A stretch of 11,249 nt of DNA from assembly GCA_043809365.1 (NCBI GenBank), contig JAZDDW010000024.1:1-11249 (forward strand). Direction: 5' to 3'. The translations under genes and the position numbers were made by a program. Below the pieces are notes generated by a model. That model saw only the letters and a program-made list of their open reading frames with translations, made no database searches and was not told the DNA's origin. Source of the DNA: CAJAUT01 sp043809365. Lineage in GTDB: Bacteria > Patescibacteriota > Microgenomatia > UBA1400 > UBA12108. This document shows positions 1 through 5,177 of this stretch, one piece after another; the stretch's first letter is position 1, and each line of letters opens with the position of its first letter.

Positions 1-1
1 G

Positions 2-130
2 CAAGGGAAAACAATTGTCGATTATGTGCTGGAAGCTCGCGTTTTCGAGACTCAAAACTCCCCGCCGCCGGAAACTGCTATGGGACAAGTGGAAACGACT
101 ACTAAACCCCTAACTAGCCACACCGATTGA
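2..130 (+). CDS. 3' end of an unidentified gene (partial)
   Basis: An open frame enters from the left edge and ends at TGA 128-130, giving 42 residues. It starts QGKTIVDYVLEARVF and ends in a polar Thr/Pro/Glu-rich tail, TTTKPLTSHTD. That pattern suits the last strand or helix of a folded domain followed by a disordered C-terminus. I do not recognise the family, and no start is visible. The frame converges with the minus-strand gene ending at 136, leaving only 5 bp between the two stops. The other two forward frames look less protein-like here, which is the main reason for the call. Confidence 0.5.
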   Translation, partial: QGKTIVDYVLEARVFETQNSPPPETAMGQVETTTKPLTSHTD

Positions 131-135
131 TTACA

Positions 136-471
136 TTACCTTAGAAACATCATTATTCCCGCTGTATTATCACATCCAAAAATAGCAAAGGAACTCGGTG
201 GTTCTTTCCAGTCCCCACTGAATTCTTCTGGTTGTTCTTTCAAAACTTCTAGTCTTAATAGATTAATCGTTCCAATAATTCTAGAATACGATTCGACACG
301 ATCGTGACTCGCGACTTTTCTTCTAATTTCAGGCAAAAATTCCCTTGTTATCGCCAACCCCAATAACCCATCCACCGAGTCCAACCACTTATCACCATCC
401 CCAACTTCTCCCTTAGGTGCATGATAAACCGCCAACTTTGCTCTAGTTGTTCTCTTTTCTTTATCACTCAT
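136..471 (-). CDS. hypothetical protein, 111 aa
   Basis: This is a soluble-looking protein of 111 residues starting MSDKEKRTTRAKL. The start at 471 is preferred over an in-frame ATG six codons upstream (489) because GGAGAG lies 5 nt before it. The protein has a basic N-terminus and mostly helical predicted character (a LPEIRR...SRIIGTINLLRLEVLKEQ stretch). It has no transmembrane segment and one cysteine near the C-terminus (FGCDNT). I recognise no family. It lies 80 bp downstream of the winged-helix regulator on the same strand. That gap carries a direct repeat with an 11-bp period, so the regulator may control this gene. This functional link is inferred from position only. Confidence 0.6.
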   Translation of the reverse strand: MSDKEKRTTRAKLAVYHAPKGEVGDGDKWLDSVDGLLGLAITREFLPEIRRKVASHDRVESYSRIIGTINLLRLEVLKEQPEEFSGDWKEPPSSFAIFGCDNTAGIMMFLR

Positions 472-476
472 ATTTT

Positions 477-482
477 CTCTCC
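477..482 (-). promoter_or_regulatory. ribosome binding site deciding the start of the 111-aa gene
   Basis: On the minus strand GGAGAG is followed by AAAAT and then ATG at 471. This is a good Shine-Dalgarno match at 5-nt spacing and argues against the ATG at 489. Confidence 0.6.
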
Positions 483-525
483 GAAACAATTAATATCCGC
501 TCATTCTACTTACCTTTTCCCAATC

Positions 526-545
526 ATCTGGACACGATCTGGACA
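526..545 (-). repeat. direct repeat ATCTGGACA x2, 11-bp period
   Basis: The 9-mer ATCTGGACA occurs at 526-534 and again at 537-545 (plus-strand reading). It lies in the gap between the winged-helix regulator gene and the 111-aa gene. OmpR/PhoB-type proteins commonly bind tandem direct repeats with an 11-bp period, so this is a candidate binding site. A third ATCTGGAC lies at 1521-1528, inside the start of the regulator gene. Confidence 0.4.
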
Positions 546-551
546 TCTCAC

Positions 552-1562
552 CTACTGCAACAGATATCCTCTCCCTCGCTTGACCGTGAGCACATCTTTC
601 TCGCACCCGAGTCTCGTCAGCTTCCCCTTCACCCTCTGCATTAGTTTATTGATCGCCCAAAATGTCTTAAATTCTCCTGCTCCCCACATCAAGTCCGCAA
701 TCTCGTCAAAACTGACGATTTCTCCCCGCCGCTCTAGTAGTTTCACCAACACCATTTTTTCCAATTTCCCCCACTCGCCCTCCGTGCTCACACCCTTGAC
801 TTGAATTTTTCCTTCCAAGTACTCTAGTTCTTTTTCTCGATTTGGTACCCCCAAATGGCGGACGTATTCTTCCGATTCCTCCCGCAAGACCTTGGTAATT
901 CCTCTAAGCGTCGAGAGCGTGGGGTCATATTTTGGCAGTTTTCGTAAAAGCTCACCTCGTGTTAGCAAAAAGTCCACGATCGCCTCCCGCTTGCTCCAGG
1001 TCAGTCCTCGCTCCTCGTGGTCTGGCCATAGGAGCGCCGTGGCGATCGCCTCTGCCAGTGCCTCCACTCCCGCGTCGCTCCGCAAATAGATAATCAGCTT
1101 CTGCCCCTTTTTCTTCGTCAGGAAACTATATGACGATACACTCCCCCAATTAGTGAGCCTCACCTCCACCTCCCCCACTCGCGCCATCTCCCCTAGCATC
1201 ACCAGTTTCACTTGTTTCCAATAACTGTCTTGCACTTTCTCCCACTCTCTTTGTCTAGTCCCCAAGACCTCCTGATCTATCTTGACTTGAGGCCAAACAA
1301 TGCTACCCATTTCTTTCCGCAAATCAACCGGTATCTCAAACGGGAACTGTAGTGGCACAGATTGTATCCGTTCCCAATATTTCTCGATCTGGCCATACGG
1401 TAAATCTGGCACTACCACACTTCCCACCCCAGTCGCTCTCGGTAGTATCACAAACCCCTTCCGCCCATAAAATCCGCTTGCTACCACGCTCGTAGCATGC
1501 GCCACTCGCTCTATCTCTGTATCTGGACTCCAGACCCAGGTTATCTTGGGGTAAATGTCCAT
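552..1562 (-). CDS. winged-helix (Trans_reg_C) regulator with a large N-terminal domain
   Basis: The protein has 336 residues. Residues ~264-336 match the OmpR/PhoB C-terminal winged helix: an LEKMVLVKLLERRGEIVS helix, then FDEIADLMWG, a recognition-helix region (AINKLMQRVKGKL) and the wing ending TVKRGRGYLLQ. There is no receiver domain. The ~260-residue N-terminal part is of unknown function. Its segment 166-200 has the layout of a gluzincin metallopeptidase (a helix, then W..REAIVDFL), but the expected HExxH reads AEAIA at 170-174. It may therefore be a dead-peptidase or ligand-sensing domain. This is inference. A strong promoter overlapped by a palindrome lies just upstream, suggesting autoregulation. 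The C-terminus GYLLQ is the same as in the regulator remnant at 2921-2980, so a paralogue probably once existed nearby. Confidence 0.8.
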   Translation of the reverse strand: MDIYPKITWVWSPDTEIERVAHATSVVASGFYGRKGFVILPRATGVGSVVVPDLPYGQIEKYWERIQSVPLQFPFEIPVDLRKEMGSIVWPQVKIDQEVLGTRQREWEKVQDSYWKQVKLVMLGEMARVGEVEVRLTNWGSVSSYSFLTKKKGQKLIIYLRSDAGVEALAEAIATALLWPDHEERGLTWSKREAIVDFLLTRGELLRKLPKYDPTLSTLRGITKVLREESEEYVRHLGVPNREKELEYLEGKIQVKGVSTEGEWGKLEKMVLVKLLERRGEIVSFDEIADLMWGAGEFKTFWAINKLMQRVKGKLTRLGCEKDVLTVKRGRGYLLQ

Positions 1563-1574
1563 ATAATGTCCAGC

Positions 1575-1603
1575 AATCTACCACCCATACCCCATAATGT
1601 CAA
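1575..1603 (-). promoter_or_regulatory. promoter of the winged-helix regulator gene
   Basis: On the minus strand there is a perfect -35 TTGACA (1598-1603), a 17-bp spacer and TAGATT (1575-1580, 4 of 6 matches to the -10 consensus). Start of transcription would fall ~5 nt before the ATG at 1562, so the message would be almost leaderless. That fits the lack of a clear SD. The -35 lies inside a 17-bp palindrome. Confidence 0.55.
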
Positions 1604-1610
1604 ACATTAT
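1594..1610. promoter_or_regulatory. palindromic operator-like site over the -35 box
   Basis: ATAATGT-CAA-ACATTAT is a perfect inverted repeat with 7-bp arms. It covers the TTGACA -35 of the regulator gene. The same ATAATGTC half-site recurs at 1563-1570, exactly 31 bp away, about three helical turns. Read on the minus strand, the site also contains TTGATAAT and TTGACATT 10 bp apart. This is a candidate autorepression site. Confidence 0.45.
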
Positions 1611-1626
1611 CAAGTACTATTAACTA

Positions 1627-1640
1627 ATATCTATAGATAT
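1627..1640. promoter_or_regulatory. perfect 14-bp palindrome overlapping a start codon
   Basis: ATATCTATAGATAT reads the same on both strands, and its last two bases are the A and T of the ATG at 1639. It could be an operator or a structure that blocks initiation. AT-rich composition makes chance palindromes more likely here. Confidence 0.35.
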
Positions 1641-2046
1641 GCTATATTTCGAAAATAGATTGAGGCAACTTACTCAAAATTTTATCTCTACCGATATAGG
1701 GCGGTTGCGTACTTTGGGGTACTTTGGCAACTCCGTTGGCTTAACATCAGTTGAGTGGACATCAATATCCCCAAAATATGTTGCCCCAAGGCAAAAAAGA
1801 GCGTTAGAAACCGTATTAGCATCCTCTCAAGTCAAAGAAGTATCAGACGAAGGTGATCCAGGAGTATTATTGCGAACGCTTAATGAAGTAACTGAGGGAC
1901 TATTTGCCTGGCAAGCTTTCTATAATGAAACAGAAGCTGAATATATTTTAGATATCACCACGGATGATTCTGATAAATGGTCAATCCACAACGTAATGGG
2001 TCAGATCGCTCAAGTATTTTTCCGAGAAAAATTTAACTTTACTTAA
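1639..2046 (+). CDS. hypothetical protein, 135 aa
   Basis: This forward gene of 135 residues starts MLYFENRLRQL and ends FFREKFNFT. It is divergent from the winged-helix regulator and convergent with the DsbA-like gene. The two convergent stop codons share the palindrome TTAA (2043-2046). No SD precedes the ATG, and a TAATAT hexamer (1625-1630) lies 8 nt upstream, so translation may be leaderless. There is an in-frame stop at 1621-1623, so the start cannot move far upstream. The gene is visibly AT-richer than its neighbours, which may indicate acquisition or low expression. The protein looks soluble and acidic towards its C-terminus (ILDITTDDSDKW). I do not recognise it. Its position next to a regulator with a palindromic intergenic region makes it a likely target of that regulator (inference). 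Confidence 0.6.
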   Translation: MLYFENRLRQLTQNFISTDIGRLRTLGYFGNSVGLTSVEWTSISPKYVAPRQKRALETVLASSQVKEVSDEGDPGVLLRTLNEVTEGLFAWQAFYNETEAEYILDITTDDSDKWSIHNVMGQIAQVFFREKFNFT

Positions 2047-2822
2047 AATGCCGCCTCGATCGCACTCCAGGGTTGAGCTCCCTCCACTACCTTGTCATTC
2101 ACAAAAAAGGTAGGCGTCCCAAATCCTGCAGCCGGCGCCGCTAATTCCTGGACAAATGCCATGTCTTCTGCTGGTTGGCCAGCATATTTCTTGCTATCAA
2201 GACATGTTTGGAGTTTACCCCCATCCACCGCCTTACCCAAGAGCTTCACCACTTTGGCTGATTGAGTTAAATCATTCTTCACCACATCGTTAAGCAAATC
2301 GTACCCTGCCTTCGTCATCAACACATCATTGGCTTCCCAAAACTTGCCCTGCTCGTATGCACAGTAGAGTGCTTGGGTAGCCAGCTCTCCGCTCCCGTGC
2401 CCCATCGAATACAAAAAAATGAAGCTAGCTTCCCCAGCTTTCACCATTTTCTCAATCTCTATAACTGGCGCCACGTATGTTCCCCCATTTTTGACCAACT
2501 TAAACTGGGTACTTGTATTGTTAAGTTCGGGGTGCAACCCACCGGCAATATGGCAGTATGGACATGATGGATCCGAAACCAAAGTAATTACTGTCTTCGC
2601 ATCCTTATCTCCGAAGGTAATATGTTTTCCGTCAAACTTTTCTCTTATTTTTGCCAAATCCACGCTCGTTGGTGCTGTCGGCTGTGCCTCATCCTGTTGC
2701 GCTGTCTCCCCTGCCGTGACCCCTTTTTCCAGGAACTCTGTCTTGGTTTTGTAGACCCCAAGAAAATACGCTCCAATTACAAGTAGTATCACCATCGCGT
2801 ATTGCGTAATCGCTTGTTTCAT
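2043..2822 (-). CDS. DsbA-like thiol:disulfide oxidoreductase, membrane-anchored
   Basis: The protein has 259 residues. An N-terminal signal anchor (~7-25, YAMVILLVIGAYFLGV) is followed by a polar Glu/Gln/Thr linker (~35-55) and then a thioredoxin-fold domain with an inserted helical region, as in the DsbA/Thioredoxin_4 family. The active site is C87-P-Y-C90, preceded by SDPS. The cis-proline loop is GTPTFFVN (P237). Two further cysteines (C154, C207) lie in the helical insert and may pair. The catalytic domain should face the outside of the cell, forming or isomerising disulfides in exported proteins. No DsbB/VKOR partner lies in the window. The gene has its own promoter, separate from the redox operon upstream. 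No SD is seen before the ATG. Whether it acts as oxidase or isomerase cannot be told from sequence. Confidence 0.88.
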   Translation of the reverse strand: MKQAITQYAMVILLVIGAYFLGVYKTKTEFLEKGVTAGETAQQDEAQPTAPTSVDLAKIREKFDGKHITFGDKDAKTVITLVSDPSCPYCHIAGGLHPELNNTSTQFKLVKNGGTYVAPVIEIEKMVKAGEASFIFLYSMGHGSGELATQALYCAYEQGKFWEANDVLMTKAGYDLLNDVVKNDLTQSAKVVKLLGKAVDGGKLQTCLDSKKYAGQPAEDMAFVQELAAPAAGFGTPTFFVNDKVVEGAQPWSAIEAAF

Positions 2823-2828
2823 TACTGT

Positions 2829-2857
2829 ACTATATCACGAGATCTTGGTTATGACAC
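2829..2857 (-). promoter_or_regulatory. leaderless-type promoter of the DsbA-like gene
   Basis: On the minus strand GTGTCA (2852-2857, 4/6 to the -35 consensus) is followed by a 17-bp spacer and TATAGT (2829-2834, 5/6 to the -10 consensus). The ATG begins 6 nt after the -10, so transcription would start at or next to the A of ATG. The -35 hexamer is one arm of a dispersed GTGTCACT-type palindrome. Confidence 0.5.
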
Positions 2858-2866
2858 TGTGTCACT
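2851..2866. repeat. GTGTCACT-family dispersed repeat, copy 1
   Basis: This copy reads ATGACACT then GTGTCACT, giving the 13-bp palindrome TGACAC-T-GTGTCA (2852-2864). It is intergenic and overlaps the apparent -35 of the DsbA-like gene. Confidence 0.7.
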
Positions 2867-2901
2867 CTGATTCTAAATACTACAATCTTGTATTACGCTT
2901 C

Positions 2902-2925
2902 GTGACACTGTGTCACTTTGTCACT
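2902..2925. repeat. GTGTCACT-family dispersed repeat, copy 2
   Basis: GTGACACT, GTGTCACT and the degenerate unit TTGTCACT lie in tandem 8-bp register. The first two form the perfect 15-bp palindrome GTGACAC-T-GTGTCAC (2902-2916). The last unit overlaps the stop codon of the winged-helix remnant at 2921-2980. Confidence 0.7.
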
Positions 2926-2980
2926 GCAATAGATACCCCTGCCCCCGCACCGACCGGACTCTTTTGGGGTCTACTCCCAT
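2921..2980 (-). pseudogene. C-terminal remnant of a winged-helix regulator
   Basis: The short frame reads MGVDPKRVRSVRGQGYLLQ and then TGA. This matches the last strand-wing of OmpR/PhoB-type domains (R.R.VRG.GY.L). It shares GYLLQ-stop with the intact 336-aa regulator of this window. Upstream the frame hits TAG (2984-2986), followed by a 28-bp AT palindrome, so the rest of the gene is missing. The malic enzyme gene begins its 3' end only 48 bp away. The most likely reading is a regulator gene deleted down to its last 18 codons, with repeats now on both sides. The ATG is probably just an internal Met of the old frame. Confidence 0.5.
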
Positions 2981-2988
2981 TTGCTAAA

Positions 2989-3016
2989 TGATTTAATGAT
3001 TTAAATCATTAAATCA
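2989..3016. repeat. perfect 28-bp AT-rich palindrome
   Basis: The left arm TGATTTAATGATTT (2989-3002) is the exact reverse complement of the right arm (3003-3016). Allowing one mismatch, it extends to 2985-3020. It lies 13 bp downstream of the malic enzyme stop, at the end of the nine-gene operon. It could act as a weak terminator or mRNA 3' stabiliser, a protein-binding site or a dispersed repeat. The stem has very little GC and no good U-run follows it, so a standard intrinsic terminator is not convincing. Confidence 0.6.
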
Positions 3017-3028
3017 CTTACACCAAAT

Positions 3029-4228
3029 TTATTCCGTACGCGACAACCCTTCTTTCCTCACCTGCCCCGCTACCGCTTGAGCGATCGCCTCCGCCTGCCC
3101 AGGGTCAAACATGCTGGGCAGAATTTTGTCCGCCGTGGGCTCAACAAATCCAGCCAGTGCGTCTCTCGCCGCTTGTTTCATCCCAGTTGTCACTTTGGTA
3201 GCTCTCGCCTCTAGCAATCCCCTAAAGAATCCCGGGAAGATCAGCGAGTTATTGGCTTGATTAGGATAGTCAGAGCGTCCCGTCCCCACAACTGCCGCAC
3301 CTCCCGCCCTTGCCTCATCCGGCAAGATCTCTGGATCTGGGTTCGCCATCGCCAGCACTATCGCATCTGTCGCCATCGTAGAGACCATCTCGGCTGTCAC
3401 AGTCCCACCCTTTGACACTCCAATAAACGCATCCGCCCCCACCATTGCAGTAGTTAGCTGACCTCTCTTCTCTCCCCTATTTGTTACTTTCGCAAACTTC
3501 CCTTTCCACTCTCCACTATCCAAATTGATCACTCCCTTCGAGTCTAAGATTATTACATCTTTGACACTTCTCAATCCAATTAATTGTTTTAACTCTCCCT
3601 GGGCTCGCTCAATTGACAATAACATCTGTACAATCGCGAGTCCCGCTGACCCCGCCCCAGAGATTACCACTTTCAAATCCTCATATTTCTTCCCGACCAC
3701 CTTCGCCGCGTTCATGAGTGCCGCCGAGACCACCATTGCCGTCCCGTGTTGATCATCATGCATGACCGGGATTCCCAGGTCCTGGAGTCTATCTTCTACT
3801 TCAAAACAAATGGGTGCCGCAATATCCTCGAGGTTGATTCCACCAAAGCTAGGCGCAATCGCGGTCACAAAATCCACTATCTCGTCCGCCGTATGCAGGT
3901 CAATACAAATTGGCACCGCCTCAACCCCCCCAAACTGCTTAAATAATAACGCTTTCCCCTCCATGACCGGCATCCCTGCCGTGGCTCCGATATTTCCTAG
4001 TCCCAAGACCGCCGATCCATCCGAGACCACCGCAACCGTCCTTCCTCTCCAAGTCAAATTAAACGACTCCTCTAGATTCTTGGCTACCTCGCGACAAACT
4101 TGCGCCACCCCCGGCGTATACACAAGTGACAAATCGGACTTGTCTTTGACCTCTACCGTCGCACACACCCCCAATTTCCCCCTGTTCTTCCTGTGTAACT
4201 CGACTGATTGTTGATAAACATCACTCAT
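3029..4228 (-). CDS. malic enzyme, short bacterial type
   Basis: This is a 399-residue oxidative decarboxylase (malate to pyruvate + CO2 with NAD(P)H), cytosolic. Visible are the catalytic Tyr in VYTPGVAQV (Y37) and the catalytic Lys in MEGKALLFK (K92). The metal-site region is EDIAAP (E134, D135) with HDDQHGTA (D158/D159). The Rossmann loop is GAGSAG (191-196), followed by ANPDPE and GRSDYPNQANNS. An acidic residue ends the second Rossmann strand (VIILDSKG, D229), which usually favours NAD over NADP. The length fits the short form without a phosphotransacetylase tail. The start at 4228 has AGGAGG 4 nt upstream; an alternative start 14 codons earlier would only translate a palindromic repeat. 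The gene overlaps the end of trxB by 8 bp and closes the operon, so it may supply reductant to TrxB (inference). Confidence 0.92.
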   Translation of the reverse strand: MSDVYQQSVELHRKNRGKLGVCATVEVKDKSDLSLVYTPGVAQVCREVAKNLEESFNLTWRGRTVAVVSDGSAVLGLGNIGATAGMPVMEGKALLFKQFGGVEAVPICIDLHTADEIVDFVTAIAPSFGGINLEDIAAPICFEVEDRLQDLGIPVMHDDQHGTAMVVSAALMNAAKVVGKKYEDLKVVISGAGSAGLAIVQMLLSIERAQGELKQLIGLRSVKDVIILDSKGVINLDSGEWKGKFAKVTNRGEKRGQLTTAMVGADAFIGVSKGGTVTAEMVSTMATDAIVLAMANPDPEILPDEARAGGAAVVGTGRSDYPNQANNSLIFPGFFRGLLEARATKVTTGMKQAARDALAGFVEPTADKILPSMFDPGQAEAIAQAVAGQVRKEGLSRTE

Positions 4229-5177
4229 CGTGCCTCCTGCCTGCCGGCAGGCAGGCCAGCCAGCGCTCACAATCCAGTGCCGCTTGTACCCCCATCCCCA
4301 CCGCCGTTGCCGCCTGCCTATATCTATGATCTACGCAGTCGCCCGCCGCAAACACGCCAGTTACACTGGTCATCGTTGGATAAGTTCCCAATTTGAGAAT
4401 TTGAGAACCTGCCCGTCCGGCAGGCGGGTTTGGGATTTGCGATTGTGTGATCACATATCCATTTTCGTCCAAGATCCCCTCTTTTTTCAACCATCCTGTA
4501 GCTGGAATGTGCCCGATCGCCAAAAACAATCCTTCTGCTGGCAATCGTGTCACTGTGTCACTGTGGTCCTGTGTCACTAGTATGGTCTCTACCTTATCTC
4601 CCTCAATCCCCTTTAAGTTAGTCTTCCACATTATCTTTATCGCTGGATTATCCATGATTCTTTTTTGCATAATCTTGCTGGCCCGAAACTCACTCTTCCT
4701 CACGAGGATCGTCACGGAACTAGCAAATTTAGTTAGTGCCATCGCATCTTCAATCGCGGCATCACCTCCCCCTACAACATAGACTTTCTTATCCTTATAA
4801 AAAGCAGCGTCGCACACCGCACAAGTCGAAAATCCCTTCCCCCAGTACTTCTCTTCCCCTACCCCCAATAGCCTAGGTGAGGCCCCCATTGCCAAAATTA
4901 CTGCCTCATAGTCCTTTTGTAACTTTGCCAACTCCCCTACTTCTTCATAAATTAGCTTGGCCCCAAATTTCTGCGCTTGGCTAGTCATCGTCATCATCAG
5001 CTCTGGACCAGTCTGCCCCATCACACCAGGATAATTCTCGATCTCTGTCGTCTTGGTCAGTTGACCACCTGGCTCGAGCCCGGCGTAAATCGTCGTGTCT
5101 AACTGCGCTCGGCTAGTATAAATTGCCGCCGAGAGTCCTGCCGGCCCCGATCCCACTATCGCAATTTTCTGTTTCAT
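4221..5177 (-). CDS. trxB: thioredoxin reductase
   Basis: This 318-residue FAD- and NAD(P)H-dependent disulfide reductase recycles thioredoxin. It shows the FAD loop GSGPAG (9-14), redox cysteines C119-AV-C122, the nucleotide loop GGGDAA (136-141) and the C-terminal FAD motif GVFAAGDCVD (274-283). The usual HRRxxxR NADPH-phosphate motif reads VRKSEFR (159-165), keeping basic residues but losing the His. Three parts look like repeat insertions absent from the normal fold: LVTQDHSDTVTR (200-211), encoded by four GTGTCACT-type units in a surface hairpin; about residues 244-261, around PPAGRAG, between GYV and KLGTYPTMTSV; and the tail CLPAGRRHDE. All are in frame, so the enzyme is likely active. 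The start overlaps the trx stop (ATGA), and the end overlaps the malic enzyme start by 8 bp. Confidence 0.95.
   Translation of the reverse strand: MKQKIAIVGSGPAGLSAAIYTSRAQLDTTIYAGLEPGGQLTKTTEIENYPGVMGQTGPELMMTMTSQAQKFGAKLIYEEVGELAKLQKDYEAVILAMGASPRLLGVGEEKYWGKGFSTCAVCDAAFYKDKKVYVVGGGDAAIEDAMALTKFASSVTILVRKSEFRASKIMQKRIMDNPAIKIMWKTNLKGIEGDKVETILVTQDHSDTVTRLPAEGLFLAIGHIPATGWLKKEGILDENGYVITQSQIPNPPAGRAGSQILKLGTYPTMTSVTGVFAAGDCVDHRYRQAATAVGMGVQAALDCERWLACLPAGRRHDE
4233..4238 (-). promoter_or_regulatory. SD of the malic enzyme gene, abutting a palindrome
   Basis: AGGAGG lies 4 nt before the malic enzyme ATG. Its first three bases are also the end of the 20-bp palindrome at 4236-4255, so a hairpin there would partly hide the SD. 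It also lies within the last codons of trxB. Confidence 0.65.
4236..4255. repeat. CCTGCC/GGCAGG dispersed palindrome, copy 1
   Basis: CCTGCCTGCC is followed directly by GGCAGGCAGG: 10-bp arms, perfect, no loop. It encodes residues ACLPAGR near the end of TrxB, so the reductase tail beyond ERWLA appears repeat-derived. Read in the malic enzyme frame it gives PACRQAG. I recall such peptides as frequent in CPR proteins; that recollection was not checked by search. Confidence 0.75.
4390..4430. repeat. CCTGCC/GGCAGG dispersed hairpin, copy 2, with AATTTGAG x2
   Basis: CCTGCC (4408-4413) and GGCAGG (4419-4424) form a perfect 6-bp stem around the loop CGTCC. Directly to its left are two tandem 8-mers AATTTGAG (4390-4397, 4398-4405). 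The whole block is in frame inside trxB and encodes most of the extra segment PNPPAGRAGSQIL. The stem sequence is the same as the core of copy 1 at 4236-4255. Confidence 0.65.
4547..4578. repeat. GTGTCACT-family repeat, copy 3: four tandem 8-bp units
   Basis: The units are GTGTCACT (4547), GTGTCACT (4555), GTGGTCCT (4563, degenerate) and GTGTCACT (4571), all in exact 8-bp register. They are in frame in trxB and encode the VTQDHSDTVT segment between the VETIL strand and LPAEGLFLAIGH. That site is a variable beta-hairpin in TrxB proteins. Confidence 0.8.

Noticed and set aside
421..804. Forward open frame opposite the regulator and 111-aa genes
   Set aside because: It is low-complexity Ser/Pro/Thr-rich, typical of an antisense shadow of a Glu/Arg/Lys-rich gene.
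2169..2184. TGCTGG-TTGG-CCAGCA hairpin in the DsbA-like gene
   Set aside because: It has short arms in GC-rich coding sequence with no second copy; chance is likely.
2945..2975. Intrinsic terminator near the GGACTCTTTTGGGG stretch
   Set aside because: No convincing GC stem followed by a U-run could be found on either strand. The region is better explained by the winged-helix remnant.
4229..4270. Malic enzyme start 14 codons upstream of 4228
   Set aside because: The extra residues are just the translated palindrome (PACRQAG), while 4228 has a near-perfect SD and gives the family-typical N-terminus.
4446..4455. TGTGATCACA palindrome as a CRP/FNR-like operator
   Set aside because: It is 10 bp, inside trxB coding sequence and part of the inserted segment. 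There is no regulatory context.
4547..4578. Short regular repeats as a CRISPR array
   Set aside because: Units are 8 bp with no spacers and lie in frame inside trxB. There are no cas genes.
4230..4580. Forward open frame of 116 codons opposite trxB
   Set aside because: It lies fully antisense to well-supported trxB codons, with no SD and no recognisable protein features. It contains repeat-encoded residues only.
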